In this document: positions 15,996 to 24,877 of the stretch, in pieces
Numbering within the stretch: the first letter of the stretch is position 1
Layout: every line of letters begins with the position of its first letter
Source of the DNA: Paenibacillus maysiensis
GTDB taxonomy: Bacteria; Bacillota; Bacilli; Paenibacillales; Paenibacillaceae
NCBI RefSeq assembly: GCF_000520815.1
Contig: NZ_ASRY01000126.1
Coordinates: 1 to 53,507 of the forward strand
Direction of reading: 5' to 3'
Length of the DNA: 53,507 nucleotides
Notes under the pieces: model-generated
Told to the model about the DNA's origin: nothing
What the model saw: only the letters and a program-made list of their open reading frames with translations
The model's database searches: none
Position numbers and translations under genes: made by a program

Positions 15996-17087
15996 ATGAA
16001 CTATCGGCCCAAAGAACCAAAGGATCTGATTGTGGAGTCGGCTGTGATCCCGCCGAATATCAATGTGGATGTGGAATCAGCCACCGAAGGAGGGAAGCGC
16101 CGCCTGATGCTTAGCGATAATCCGGAGACGCTCACCCCCGTGACTGTACCTGCCCGGCAAGCTACCCTGTGGCATGATGTGGTGCGCACGACAAGCCGGA
16201 CGGTCAAGCATCGCATTTTCGGCTGGCATTACAACAAAATCGGCGGACCCGTCAAACTGGGCATCACCATAGAGAACAAAAGCGATGCTACGCTGGAAGT
16301 ACGTCATATCGAGCGGGCTCTTGAGATTGCGCCTGAGGATGGGAACTGGATTATGGATGTCGGGCAGTCGATTGCCAAAAGCTGTCTGGCAGGTACGATG
16401 AAGCGCTTGAAGCCAGTAGACCGTCATAAATTTGGCAAAGGCACAGCGCTGCTGGAAGAATTCGAACTTCCCGAGGGGTCCCTTGCCGGATTCACCTATG
16501 ACTTCACCGTAGAATATGCCGAAGGCCACGGTACGCTGGACTATGTAATCCGCACCGTGCTCAGCAAGGATACACAGACCGACCTGCGCGGGATTCATGC
16601 GGAGCCGCTACCACCCGTACCGCCGCCGCAGGCGCATCCGCGCGGTGCATGGTCCTTTTCCGAAACGAACGCGCGGATGCCGGAATACGTGGTCGGGCAA
16701 AGTGCCAACTACCGGACATGTGCCACCAAAAAACTGGACGGCGAGACTCCCGCCGATCTGCTGTTTACCGGGGCCCGCAGCGAGCTGGGCCCTGCACTTG
16801 ATAACCGTGGACAATTCGGTGTTATCTATAACGCGACGATTCCCATCGTTAACGACGGTGACGAGGAACGTACGGTCCGCATCTACGCCAATCCGCGTGG
16901 CGGAGCGTTCGCCGGGTCTGTGCGTGTGGATGATCGTGTATATGGTATCCCTCTGCTACGAGATAATACCAAGGTATGCCGATTGGCTGATATCAGCGTC
17001 CCTCCCGGCAGATCCAGCTATGATCTCAGCTTCATGGTCGCCGGCAGTGCAACTACGCCGCTAGGTCTGTACGTTATTACACTATAG
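15996..17087 (+). CDS. Unrecognised 363-aa protein with two beta-rich halves
   Basis: Family not recognised. It starts MNYRPKEPKDLIVESAVIPP after an ideal AAAGGAGGAAGTCAC. There is no signal peptide and no membrane segment. Two beta-strand-rich halves are joined by a proline-rich linker (PLPPVPPPQAHPRG, about residues 204-217). The first half contains VKLGITIENKSDATLEVRH, a Greek-key-like pattern; the second ends in SVPPGRSSYDLSFMVAGSAT, a strand pattern seen in immunoglobulin-like or adhesin modules. Arg/Gly/Pro-rich codons are GC-richer than in the neighbours. It is monocistronic. A cytoplasmic or spore-surface beta-sandwich protein is possible, but no function can be assigned. Confidence 0.7.
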   Translation: MNYRPKEPKDLIVESAVIPPNINVDVESATEGGKRRLMLSDNPETLTPVTVPARQATLWHDVVRTTSRTVKHRIFGWHYNKIGGPVKLGITIENKSDATLEVRHIERALEIAPEDGNWIMDVGQSIAKSCLAGTMKRLKPVDRHKFGKGTALLEEFELPEGSLAGFTYDFTVEYAEGHGTLDYVIRTVLSKDTQTDLRGIHAEPLPPVPPPQAHPRGAWSFSETNARMPEYVVGQSANYRTCATKKLDGETPADLLFTGARSELGPALDNRGQFGVIYNATIPIVNDGDEERTVRIYANPRGGAFAGSVRVDDRVYGIPLLRDNTKVCRLADISVPPGRSSYDLSFMVAGSATTPLGLYVITL

Positions 17088-17162
17088 CTGTGCTCACGAT
17101 GACTGGATGAGCGAACGTGGGGCCAAAATTTTCACAGGATATGGTCTGCTCTATAGTAAATG

Positions 17163-17316
17163 GAGCTGTCCTAAAATGCTGGTTTTAAACTTTATTGGAC
17201 AGTCACGCTTCGTCATTAATATAAAAAAGCGCGAGTGCAAGGGTTATTCCCCCCTGTAGCTCGCGCTTTTTGGTTCATGCTCACCCAATTGAGCAGGTTA
17301 TGGTCAAGCGAAGGCA
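17163..17316 (-). repeat. Intergenic repeat element, copy A (inverted relative to copy B)
   Basis: On the minus strand this roughly 154-bp stretch aligns along its length with 20588-20740. Shared blocks include CTTCGCTTG, the GCATGA-ACC segment, a long hairpin (AAAAAGCGCGAG/CTCGCGCTTTTT, 17224-17271) and ACTGTCCAATA/CTGTCCAATA. The hairpin ends in T-runs and probably terminates transcription after the 15996-17087 gene and/or the SDR operon. The remaining bases of 17088-17387 show nothing else. Confidence 0.75.
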
Positions 17317-17387
17317 CGTAGTCCTCTTCGCCGCCATACCGGCATCGGCGATGACCATACTCGGTTTGTGTCAGAATAAATATCGCT

Positions 17388-18176
17388 CTATTTGAACCGC
17401 TGGACCTGCCTCGAAGGCATAATGGTCAACTCTGGAATATTGACATGCTCCGGCTGCTCTAGTGCATAAAGGGCAGCTTCTGCAACATCATCGGGATGCA
17501 GCGGCAAAACGCTCGAAGTAAACGCCCGAATTTCCTGCTCGGGATATCCGGCCACCTGCGAAAATTCCGTCGCCACCGCCCCGGGGTGAATCGCAGTTAC
17601 ACGAATTCCTTGCGTACTGGTCTCCAAACGCAATGCGGAGGCTATGGCGCTAGCGCCGTACTTGGTAGCGCTGTATAGTCCTCCTCCGGCAACCACTTCC
17701 TTCGCTGCAATAGAGGAAACAATGACAACATCCCCCTTGGCCTGTTCCTTCATTGGCTGAAGTCCGTACTTCAATGTCAGGACAAGACCGTGCACATTCG
17801 TCTTGTAAAGCTCCTCCCATCTTTCCAGTTCCACTTCTGCCAGTGGGCTTCGATACCCGAAGCCGGCATTGGCGACGATAATGTCAAGCCGCCCCCAGCG
17901 TTCAAGAATGGCTTGAACCGCCTGCTGTACGTCTTCCTCTTTTTGGATATCGGCAGGTATTGCCATGACCTCGTACAATTCCTCTTGGTGCAAGTCGCGA
18001 ACCAATTCGTCCAATCGCTCCTGACGGCGTGCCAATACAGCTACATACGCGCCTCGCTCTGCCAGTTTTTTTGCAATCGATGCCCCAATGCCGCTACTTG
18101 CGCCTGTTACCAAAGCTACTTTCCCGGCCAGGCTTTCCTTCGCTTTCCAAGATAATTTCAACTCATCCAATATCAT
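17388..18176 (-). CDS. Short-chain dehydrogenase/reductase
   Basis: A 262-residue classical SDR. The cofactor motif is TGASSGIGASIAKKLAERGA, followed by NAG in VANAGFGY, the catalytic serine in VIVSSIAA and the YSATK Tyr/Lys pair. ARRQER after the second strand favours NADP(H). The substrate is unknown. The ATG at 18176 is chosen because GGGAGGG precedes it; an in-frame TTG at 18191 overlaps that ribosome site. It is third in an operon behind an MDR dehydrogenase and an SMP-30-like protein, 17 bp after the latter. All three may act on one compound. Confidence 0.87.
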   Translation of the reverse strand: MILDELKLSWKAKESLAGKVALVTGASSGIGASIAKKLAERGAYVAVLARRQERLDELVRDLHQEELYEVMAIPADIQKEEDVQQAVQAILERWGRLDIIVANAGFGYRSPLAEVELERWEELYKTNVHGLVLTLKYGLQPMKEQAKGDVVIVSSIAAKEVVAGGGLYSATKYGASAIASALRLETSTQGIRVTAIHPGAVATEFSQVAGYPEQEIRAFTSSVLPLHPDDVAEAALYALEQPEHVNIPELTIMPSRQVQRFK

Positions 18177-18193
18177 GTTAAACCCTCCCAAGC

Positions 18194-19351
18194 TTATTTG
18201 GTTAAAAGCACGCGATGAACACCCTGGCTGCCTCCAGGAGCTGTACCTATATATAAATATCCGTCATGGTTTACAACCGTGGTTACCCCATAAACCGAGC
18301 CTTCAGGATCATGCCAGCTTCCGATGAGTTTACCCTGCGGATTAAGCTCCACAGCAAGCCCATGCTTCACAGGTGCGCTTGCACCGCTGAGCAGCGATTG
18401 AGGCAATTTGGCCATCATTCCAGCCAGCCACGGGCTTCCATGCATCTGATCTACAAAGGGAATACGTGTCGTGAAGAGACCGACCCAGAAATGGCCTTGA
18501 TCATCACGCGTAATGTTATCCGGAAAACCGGCGAGATTATCCGCAAAAATATCCGAAGTCCCCTTCTTCGGCCCTTTGAGCCAGTATCGGGTCAATTGGT
18601 AGTGATACGACTCTGCCACAAGCACAAAATCTTCGTCCGCAGACAAGGCAACCCCGTTCGCAAAATAAAGGCCTTCCAACAGAACTGTCGTCTGCTTGGT
18701 CGCCGGATCATATTTCAGCAAACGTCCATGCGGCTTGTTCTCGGCGATTTCTTTGAAGACTACACTGCCATAATTGGAGGTGTCAGAAAAATAAATGGTA
18801 CCATCTTTGGCAATATCCAGCTCGTTGGCCAAATAGATCGGTGTGCCGTCGACTTGATCGGCCAACACCGTCACGTTTCCGGAAGGATCTACCGATAGCA
18901 GCCCCTTCTTAACATCCGTAACGATCAGATTTCCAGTTGCGTCAAACATAAGTCCATTGGGCGTTCCTTTGGTATCTGCATATAGCTGGGCCTTTTGCGG
19001 ATTGCCCTTTGTATCAAAGGCAGCCTTATAAATTTTCCCGTCGGAGTCTCCCGTATATAAATTTCCTTTCTTGTCAAAGGTGATAAATTCCGGAAACTTA
19101 GGGGCATCTGTTACAAGCTCTGCGGAGCTGAGTTTATTATTTTGTTGCCATGGACCCGCTTGTTCAAAAGAGGGGGGCGAAGGTGCAAGCCATTTTGCAG
19201 GCTGGACAGGGGAAGGGATAAGCATAAAAATAACCACTCCCAGAAGGATTACCGCCAGGAGCGATAATCCGGTTCTGCGTACCCATTTACGCGGTTTCTT
19301 ATTCTTTTTTCCTTGAGAATCTTTGACAGACAAATCAGGTTTACTGGGCAT
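18194..19351 (-). CDS. Membrane-anchored SMP-30/strictosidine-synthase-like beta-propeller protein
   Basis: A 385-residue protein. The N terminus is basic (KKNKKPRKWVRR), followed by one membrane segment (SLLAVILLGVVIFMLI, about residues 28-44), so the rest faces outside. The body is a six-bladed propeller pattern with GLMFDATGNLIVTDV, NELDIAKDGTIYFSDTSN, FANGVALSADEDFVLVAES and NITRDDQGHFWVGL, typical of SMP-30/gluconolactonase/LRE and strictosidine-synthase-like hydrolases. AGGAGG lies before the ATG at 19351; the frame extends upstream but without a ribosome site. It lies between MDR and SDR genes (gaps of 31 and 17 bp). It probably hydrolyses a lactone or ester; the substrate is unknown. 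Confidence 0.83.
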   Translation of the reverse strand: MPSKPDLSVKDSQGKKNKKPRKWVRRTGLSLLAVILLGVVIFMLIPSPVQPAKWLAPSPPSFEQAGPWQQNNKLSSAELVTDAPKFPEFITFDKKGNLYTGDSDGKIYKAAFDTKGNPQKAQLYADTKGTPNGLMFDATGNLIVTDVKKGLLSVDPSGNVTVLADQVDGTPIYLANELDIAKDGTIYFSDTSNYGSVVFKEIAENKPHGRLLKYDPATKQTTVLLEGLYFANGVALSADEDFVLVAESYHYQLTRYWLKGPKKGTSDIFADNLAGFPDNITRDDQGHFWVGLFTTRIPFVDQMHGSPWLAGMMAKLPQSLLSGASAPVKHGLAVELNPQGKLIGSWHDPEGSVYGVTTVVNHDGYLYIGTAPGGSQGVHRVLLTK

Positions 19352-19382
19352 TAGAGTGCCTCCTATGTGATGTGAATAATAT

Positions 19383-20393
19383 TTATATTTGAACGACGAT
19401 TTTACCGAAATACTGTTTTCCTTCAGCCAAAAGTGCGAAGGCTTCGCCGATTTGGCTGAGCGGGAATACCCGGTCGATGACAGGATGTAAACGATGGCGG
19501 GAAATGGCACGATTCATGTTTTCGAAATGTTCCCGGTTACCGACTTGGCTGCCGCGAATCGTCGCAGCCTTCTGCAAAATGCTGGTGACATCGAACTCAG
19601 GAATGGTCAAGCCCGATAAGAATCCGACCATGCTCACAGTCCCTCCGGTACGAAGTGCATTGATGGATTGCACCATTGTTGCCGCTCCCCCTACATCCAG
19701 GACATGGTCGACTCCGCCTGTCAGCTCCAGAGCCACCTTACCCCACTCGGGAACTTCCGAATAGTTGATTGTCTGCCATGCGCCGAGAGCCTTTGCCCGT
19801 TCCAGCTTGTCATTGCTGCTCGATGTGATAATTACCCGTGCTCCCGCCATCAGAGAGAATTGAAGCCCAAAGATGGAAACACCGCCTGTTCCTTGCAAGA
19901 GCACCGTATCCCCCGCTCGCAGCCCGCCGGATTCCATCAGCATGCTCCATGCGGTTAATGCCGCAATCGGCAAGGTGGAAGCCTCCTCCCAAGAAAGGTG
20001 ATCCGGAATGGCGACGACCCCTTCTTCATGCAGAACGATATATTCAGCCGCCACTCCACTGAGCGGGCCTCCCAGACTGTCCTTTAAGACCTCCGCTCTC
20101 GTGCTCCCGCCAATGAATTTCTGTTGTAAATTTGCCGCTACCCTTTGTCCAACCTGAAATTTTGTCACCCCTTCGCCCACAGCTACAATTTCACCTGCTC
20201 CATCGGATAACGGAATGAAGGGAAATTGAAGGCCGATCGGCATTACTCCGTTGATAACTACCAAATCCCGGTAATTTAGGGACGCTGCCCTTATGCGGAT
20301 CAGAACTTCCAGCCGTCCCGGCACCGGTATGTCAAGTTCCGTCAAGGTTAACTCTTCAAAGCCAAAACCGTTTTTCAGTTGCACTGCTTTCAT
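19383..20393 (-). CDS. MDR-family (alcohol dehydrogenase/quinone oxidoreductase-like) enzyme
   Basis: A 336-residue medium-chain dehydrogenase. It has the GroES-like N-terminal domain (LIRIRAASLNYRDLVVINGV, SDGAGEIVAVGEGVTKF) and a Rossmann domain with VLLQGTGGVSIFGLQFSLMAGA. The usual catalytic-zinc Cys is replaced (ASLNYRD), and no structural-zinc Cys cluster is present. It therefore belongs to the zinc-independent quinone-oxidoreductase-like branch and uses NAD(P)H. GGGAGGACAACC precedes the ATG. It is first gene of the three-gene operon and sits directly behind twin operator palindromes. Confidence 0.87.
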   Translation of the reverse strand: MKAVQLKNGFGFEELTLTELDIPVPGRLEVLIRIRAASLNYRDLVVINGVMPIGLQFPFIPLSDGAGEIVAVGEGVTKFQVGQRVAANLQQKFIGGSTRAEVLKDSLGGPLSGVAAEYIVLHEEGVVAIPDHLSWEEASTLPIAALTAWSMLMESGGLRAGDTVLLQGTGGVSIFGLQFSLMAGARVIITSSSNDKLERAKALGAWQTINYSEVPEWGKVALELTGGVDHVLDVGGAATMVQSINALRTGGTVSMVGFLSGLTIPEFDVTSILQKAATIRGSQVGNREHFENMNRAISRHRLHPVIDRVFPLSQIGEAFALLAEGKQYFGKIVVQI

Positions 20394-20435
20394 TTTGGTT
20401 GTCCTCCCTGTAATGTTAAACTTTTTACCTAGTAT

Positions 20436-20488
20436 GGATACAGTGTATCACTCAAGAAACGATGTTTCCCATGTAATACACTGTATCC
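20436..20488 (-). promoter_or_regulatory. Twin palindromic operators upstream of the oxidoreductase operon
   Basis: GATACAGTGTATC (20437-20449) and GATACACTGTATCC-type (GTAATACACTGTATCC, ending 20488) are near-identical palindromes with arms ATACA/TGTAT, about 40 bp centre to centre. They also form a 13-bp inverted repeat with each other (20436-20448 and 20476-20488). The promoter-proximal copy lies between a TTGAGT-like -35 and the ribosome site. The form suits a TetR- or HTH-type repressor; no such regulator gene is adjacent. Confidence 0.75.
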
Positions 20489-20587
20489 AATTGTCTTCAA
20501 AACGTCAATCTTTACTTTAAAAATAAAAACGGTCGTAGACTGCTTCCGGGCTTTTATCGTTCCTTACCAAGTAAAATTGGAGACTGG

Positions 20588-20740
20588 GTGGCTTCGCTTG
20601 TCCAGAACTTGCTCAGGTGGGCAAGCATGACCAAAAAACGCGAGTTGCAGGGGTGAAATAACCCCTGCACTCGCGTTTTTTTTACATCAATGGTGATATA
20701 AGCGCTGTCCAATAGAATTGGAATTTGCTTATGCGACAGC
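20588..20740 (+). repeat. Intergenic repeat element, copy B
   Basis: Homologous in inverted orientation to 17163-17316. It contains the hairpin AAAAAACGCGAGTtGCAGGGGT (from 20635) pairing with ACCCCTGCACTCGCGTTTTTT (to about 20684), which is also a strong bidirectional terminator. It then has CTGTCCAATA and GCGACAGC. It lies between the oxidoreductase operon and the EAL gene; the rest of 20489-20791 holds nothing recognisable. Confidence 0.75.
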
Positions 20741-20791
20741 CTTATTTAAGCTCCAATTTTATAAACTATGTCGATTTAAACGTGCTCATGA

Positions 20792-21853
20792 CTACACTAC
20801 GCTACTAAGCATAAAATTGGGGGGCGGACTCGGCTCCGGCTTGCCAAACAAATAACCCTGCGCCAGGGACACACCTGCTTCACGACAAAATTCAAAATCC
20901 TCCATCTGCTCAACGCCTTCAGCCAGTACCTGGCCGCCAAAACGAGAAGCCGATTCCACGATCCCTGTAATTTGTCGCTTCTGATCACTGTTGAGATAAC
21001 AGCCATCAATTAAACTGCGATCAATTTTGACATAATCCGGCTGGAGACAGTTCATCAGCTCTGTCGTAGAATAACCTGCCCCCACATCGTCCAGTGCCAC
21101 TGAAACTCCACGTTTGCGATATAGTTCAAAAATATGATGCAAAACATTCAGGTCATCAATTTCTTCCGTCTCTACGACCTCAAACACAAAATCCTCCGTA
21201 TTCATGGACAACCGATCAATCGTCTCAAAGGTATGATTCAAGCAATAGGCCGGTTTATAAATAGTGGAAGGAAGAAAATTAATAAAACGTTTGATTCCCG
21301 CAGGAAGGCATGTTGCACTTTTTTCAATCGCAGAAATACGGGCTGACCGATCCAGATGAGCATGCAAGCCAGCTTCACGGGCAATTTCAAACAGCCGAAA
21401 AGGCTGAAAAGGCCGCTCCGAATGTGACGGACGCAACAAAAATTCAAACCCGATAACATTCAGCTTGTGGTCGACAATAGGCTGCATATGGCTGGAAAAG
21501 CTTTGATCCGTAATAATGTCCATGACATTCGGATGCTTGATTCGGGCTTGCAGTTGGCTGAATGGAAGCCAATCCTCATACCCTTCGATATGAAACGTTC
21601 CGGTCACCACAACCTCCATATGTAACAACCATTCCTTCGGCAGAAGAGCCAGTCTGTCCATCAATTGCTCCAGCTCCGAAGGACTGTGATAGCGAAACGC
21701 AGCGCCGTCCTCGCGCCCTTGTTCCTGCTTTATTTGTTCCGACAGCATACCCAAATTGTCCACCGCTTGAGTAAGCGACACCCTGGAATGCCTGATTTTC
21801 AGCAATCCCTGGTCCTTAATAGGTAATATGATGCTGCAATTGCTGCAAGTCAT
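20792..21853 (-). CDS. EAL-domain c-di-GMP phosphodiesterase
   Basis: A 353-residue protein. The EAL domain spans about residues 105-345: signature Glu in GFEFLLRP, then INFLPSTIYKP, VVETEE, ALDDVGAGYSTTELM, DYVKIDRSLIDG, LAEGVEQMEDF and AQGYLFGKP. The metal and catalytic residues (E, DD, K, E, Q) look intact although EAL itself reads EFL, so c-di-GMP hydrolysis to pGpG is likely. The N terminus has a CSNC pair followed by about 85 residues of unassigned sequence that might be a small sensor. GAGGAGG precedes the ATG. It is monocistronic and probably counteracts diguanylate cyclases such as the one at 40459-42309. Confidence 0.88.
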   Translation of the reverse strand: MTCSNCSIILPIKDQGLLKIRHSRVSLTQAVDNLGMLSEQIKQEQGREDGAAFRYHSPSELEQLMDRLALLPKEWLLHMEVVVTGTFHIEGYEDWLPFSQLQARIKHPNVMDIITDQSFSSHMQPIVDHKLNVIGFEFLLRPSHSERPFQPFRLFEIAREAGLHAHLDRSARISAIEKSATCLPAGIKRFINFLPSTIYKPAYCLNHTFETIDRLSMNTEDFVFEVVETEEIDDLNVLHHIFELYRKRGVSVALDDVGAGYSTTELMNCLQPDYVKIDRSLIDGCYLNSDQKRQITGIVESASRFGGQVLAEGVEQMEDFEFCREAGVSLAQGYLFGKPEPSPPPNFMLSSVV

Positions 21854-22042
21854 AATGGTCCTCCTCGGAACAATTTTCCGGTTTTTTCACCATTATATCA
21901 CAAATAACTAGAACAAAAGTACTATAAAATTATGAAAAACAAGCTTGTTTCCATTTTAAACTTAGGACTTAAGTGTATATTAGACAAGAGATAAAGCCCT
22001 TTGAACCATTTTCCAATTAAATTACTGTTATTCTAGAAAATC

Positions 22043-22086
22043 AAAAAAGCAGCAAGTCTCTGGGTACAGAGACTTACTGCCTTTTT
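22043..22086 (-). terminator. Terminator of the nucleotidase gene
   Basis: GCAGcAAGTCTCT pairs with AGAGACTTaCTGC around a 6-nt loop. On the minus strand the stem is followed by TTTTTTGA; A- and T-runs on both sides may make it bidirectional. Confidence 0.8.
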
Positions 22087-22115
22087 AATTTCAAATGAAA
22101 GCCAGAAACACAGAC

Positions 22116-24221
22116 TTATTTGGAAGCCTTTGGCTTGGTTGTTTTAGCTGGTTTAACCACCGCAGGTTTGGTTGCTTTTACGGCAGGCTTCGCTGTTGCT
22201 TTCGCTGGAGTCACGGTTTCCTTTACAGGTGTCGTTGCTGCATTGGGCTTCGCGCCAGCTTTAAGACTATATTTCGCGAAGCCGTCAGCCGCGCTGCCGA
22301 GGAATGAAATCTGCTGGTTTCCGGCAAGCACGTCTTTGGCATCAGGCGAGGATTCGAAGGTAATCTTAGCCTCACCGAAAGGAGCAATAGACCAGTTGCC
22401 ATCCGCAGCCGGATTAATCGTTCCGTTCGTACGGATGTAATCAATAACGACCTGGCGGCTTTCGTCCGGTGCTGCCATCACAATGCGTTTGCCATCCGGA
22501 TTTGCCAGTTTGGATGAGGAAGCACGATAGTTGTTGGTCGCTACGATAAATTTCTGTGCAGGATCAATTGCTTTCCCGTTGTATTGTAAATCCTTGATAC
22601 GATGAGCAGAAGGATCAATAACGATTCCCTTGGCATCATATCGTGCAGGCTGAGTCACATCAATCTGGTAATTCACACCGTCAATGACATCAAAATTGTA
22701 GGTAGGGAAATCTTTGTTAATCAGCGATTGTTCCTCGGTTTTCTTTGGATCGATACGGTTAAACTGGCCCGCAGACCATTCCAGCCATTCCTGAATTTCA
22801 GCACCGGTAACTTCTACGGCCTGAACCGTGTTCGGATACACGTACAGATCGGACACGTTTTTAATGGCTATCGTGCCTTCAGGAATGCTGGTATAATACT
22901 CGGCACCGTTTCGACCACCAGCCTTGAATGGGGCGCCAGCCGACAATACGGGAAGATTTTCGTATTCGGTTCCTTTAAGATGGTTCTGTACGTACCATTT
23001 TTGTGCATTCGTCACAATCTGAATGGATGGGTCATCCTGCACTAATGCAAAATAACTGTTGATCGGTGCAGTCGTTGTTCCCACCGGTTGACGAACATAA
23101 TCCAATGTTCCTTTATGTTCGTCCTGGACCGCCTCTGTCAGTTTGAATTCGGGTTTGATCTGTTGCACCGCTGCATTGGTAGTATTCACAACCGGGCGCA
23201 CTTCCGACTGAGAGTTGGTTACATTCCACACGCGGTTTTTCTTTTCAAGGCTCAGGTCAATAATGCCTAGCTCCTTGCCCCATGAGGAAGCTTCTACAGC
23301 CGGTACGCCATTAATGGTTCCTTTATCCAGGTCTACACCGCTCATTCCTTTAAAATCAGGGCCGGGGAAAGATTTATGCGCGTGTCCAAATAAAATAGCG
23401 TTAATTCCGTCCACCTTGCTCAAATATTTAACGGCATTCTCCATCAATGGAGTTTGCGGTACATCCTCATAACCTGTGTGTGCCAGCACAATAATAATGT
23501 CAGCACCCTCGGTTTTCATTTGTGGAATAAACTTTTTCGCCGTTTCCACAATATCCTTGGTAACGACTTTGCCCTTCAAATTACTTTCATCCCACTGCGT
23601 AATTTGTGGTGTTACCAAGCCAATCACGCCCACTCTGAGTGGATGAACTTCACCCTTTTCATCCGTCACTTCTTTATCCAGAATGCGATAAGGGGTAAAA
23701 TAATTTTTAGTGCCTTGGCCCCCATCATCGTAATATACGTTCGCATTTACGTAAGGGAAATCAGCTCCCTTGAGCGATCTTTCCAAAAAGTCGAGACCAT
23801 AGTTAAATTCATGGTTCCCCACCGTAGCCGCATCATAGTCCATCAAGTTCATCATCTTGTAGACCGGATGGACACCGCCTTCTTTCTCGAAGGTTTTGCT
23901 TCTGGCCATATAATCACCCAGTGGATTGCCCTGCAACAAATCGCCGTTATCGAACAACAGGCTATTTCTTGTTTCGCTGCGCGCCTGCTGGATCAGTCCG
24001 GCTGTGCTAACCAAGCCGTATTCGTTCGTTTCCTTGTCTGCATAGTAATCGTAATTCATCAAGGCCGCATGAATATCCGTTGTTTCCATGATCCGCAAAT
24101 TCACTGTAGCGCTATCCTTGGATTCGCTGGCAGCCCAAGACGGAGCGGCTGAAAACACCAGCATACTACAGGCAACGACTGCTGCTGTAAGCCCTCTAAA
24201 CCATTTTTTATGAAATATCAA
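22116..24221 (-). CDS. Secreted 2',3'-cyclic nucleotide phosphodiesterase/3'-nucleotidase
   Basis: A 701-residue exported phosphatase of the CpdB/YfkN type, scavenging phosphate and nucleosides from extracellular nucleotides. Signal peptide about residues 1-30 (ends SAAPSWAASE). The metallophosphatase domain carries METTDIHAAL, LLFDNGDLLQGNPLGDY, VGNHEFNYGLDFL and LFGHAHKSFPG. The 5'-nucleotidase C domain begins near residue 380. The C terminus is a Lys/Ala/Thr/Pro tail (about residues 655-701) likely to bind the cell wall, replacing an LPXTG anchor. The start is TTG at 24221 behind GAGGAGGG; no ATG fits better. It may be phosphate-regulated, but no Pho box was identified. It is flanked by its own terminator. 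Confidence 0.88.
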   Translation of the reverse strand: MIFHKKWFRGLTAAVVACSMLVFSAAPSWAASESKDSATVNLRIMETTDIHAALMNYDYYADKETNEYGLVSTAGLIQQARSETRNSLLFDNGDLLQGNPLGDYMARSKTFEKEGGVHPVYKMMNLMDYDAATVGNHEFNYGLDFLERSLKGADFPYVNANVYYDDGGQGTKNYFTPYRILDKEVTDEKGEVHPLRVGVIGLVTPQITQWDESNLKGKVVTKDIVETAKKFIPQMKTEGADIIIVLAHTGYEDVPQTPLMENAVKYLSKVDGINAILFGHAHKSFPGPDFKGMSGVDLDKGTINGVPAVEASSWGKELGIIDLSLEKKNRVWNVTNSQSEVRPVVNTTNAAVQQIKPEFKLTEAVQDEHKGTLDYVRQPVGTTTAPINSYFALVQDDPSIQIVTNAQKWYVQNHLKGTEYENLPVLSAGAPFKAGGRNGAEYYTSIPEGTIAIKNVSDLYVYPNTVQAVEVTGAEIQEWLEWSAGQFNRIDPKKTEEQSLINKDFPTYNFDVIDGVNYQIDVTQPARYDAKGIVIDPSAHRIKDLQYNGKAIDPAQKFIVATNNYRASSSKLANPDGKRIVMAAPDESRQVVIDYIRTNGTINPAADGNWSIAPFGEAKITFESSPDAKDVLAGNQQISFLGSAADGFAKYSLKAGAKPNAATTPVKETVTPAKATAKPAVKATKPAVVKPAKTTKPKASK

Positions 24222-24383
24222 AATATATCCCTCCTCATTAAGATGTAGGCCTCATACACATACTTTTGCACATATATGTAAGCTTTGAACCCACCATTCC
24301 TATTTTAATCCAACGCGGGACAAAAGAGTAGTCATTTACCCTATTTATTTATGAAAAAATAATTAATTTTCCGAGAACATAAA

Positions 24384-24423
24384 AACCAGCAAACCTCCCA
24401 AATAACTCGGAGAATTGCTGGTT
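24384..24423 (-). terminator. Terminator of the general stress protein gene
   Basis: AACCAGCAAacCTCC pairs with GGAGaaTTGCTGGTT. On the minus strand a TTTTTATG tract follows the stem. Confidence 0.8.
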
Positions 24424-24442
24424 CCTCATATTCTATCCGATT

Positions 24443-24877
24443 CTATTTTTCCCACACCTGACGTCCAGTTTGCTTACCCACATACTCAATACGATTCGGG
24501 TTTACATCCAGAATGACATAATCGGGGTCATCCGGGCCGGAAAACCATTCCTTCAACGAATCATTCCACACTTGCTTGCGCAGTCCCTCATCCGCTGTGA
24601 CCTGGACGGTAGCCTCAACTTCTACGACTTCCTTCGTACCGCCCACTTCATAACCCAACAGCAAATAAGCGTTCGGATTGTCCTTTAGCTCATCCACCTT
24701 ATGCGTTTTACGATCCGTTGCCAGATGGATGTTCAACCCTTCGTTAAAAAGAGCCATATAGCGCACCTTCGGCTTGCCGCCCTCCACCGTACCCAACGAG
24801 CAAAATTTGTTGTTATCCAAAGCCTTTACAATGGCTTGTTCCAGTTGGCTGCGATCCAATGTTTCCGTTTTACCCAC
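24443..24877 (-). CDS. General stress protein 26-like flavin-binding protein
   Basis: A 144-residue split-barrel protein of the pyridoxamine 5'-phosphate oxidase-like fold, close to B. subtilis YdaG/GsiB-regulon 'general stress protein 26'. Visible features are NNKFCSLGTVEGGKPKVRYM, NIHLATDRKTHKVDELKDNP and ANAYLLLGYE. Such proteins bind FMN or related flavins; the reaction is unknown. The start is GTG (24875-24877) after AAAAGGAG. In Bacillus this family is under sigma-B, but no sigma-B promoter was recognised here. It is monocistronic. Confidence 0.82.
   Translation of the reverse strand: MGKTETLDRSQLEQAIVKALDNNKFCSLGTVEGGKPKVRYMALFNEGLNIHLATDRKTHKVDELKDNPNAYLLLGYEVGGTKEVVEVEATVQVTADEGLRKQVWNDSLKEWFSGPDDPDYVILDVNPNRIEYVGKQTGRQVWEK

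Noticed and set aside
17223..20684. CRISPR-like interpretation of the repeated hairpins
   Set aside because: Only two copies in inverted orientation with an operon between; no regularly spaced direct repeats are visible.
20792..21853. EAL protein as an inactive c-di-GMP receptor because the signature reads EFL
   Set aside because: The glutamate itself and the other metal and catalytic residues (DD, K, E, Q) are present, so activity is more likely.
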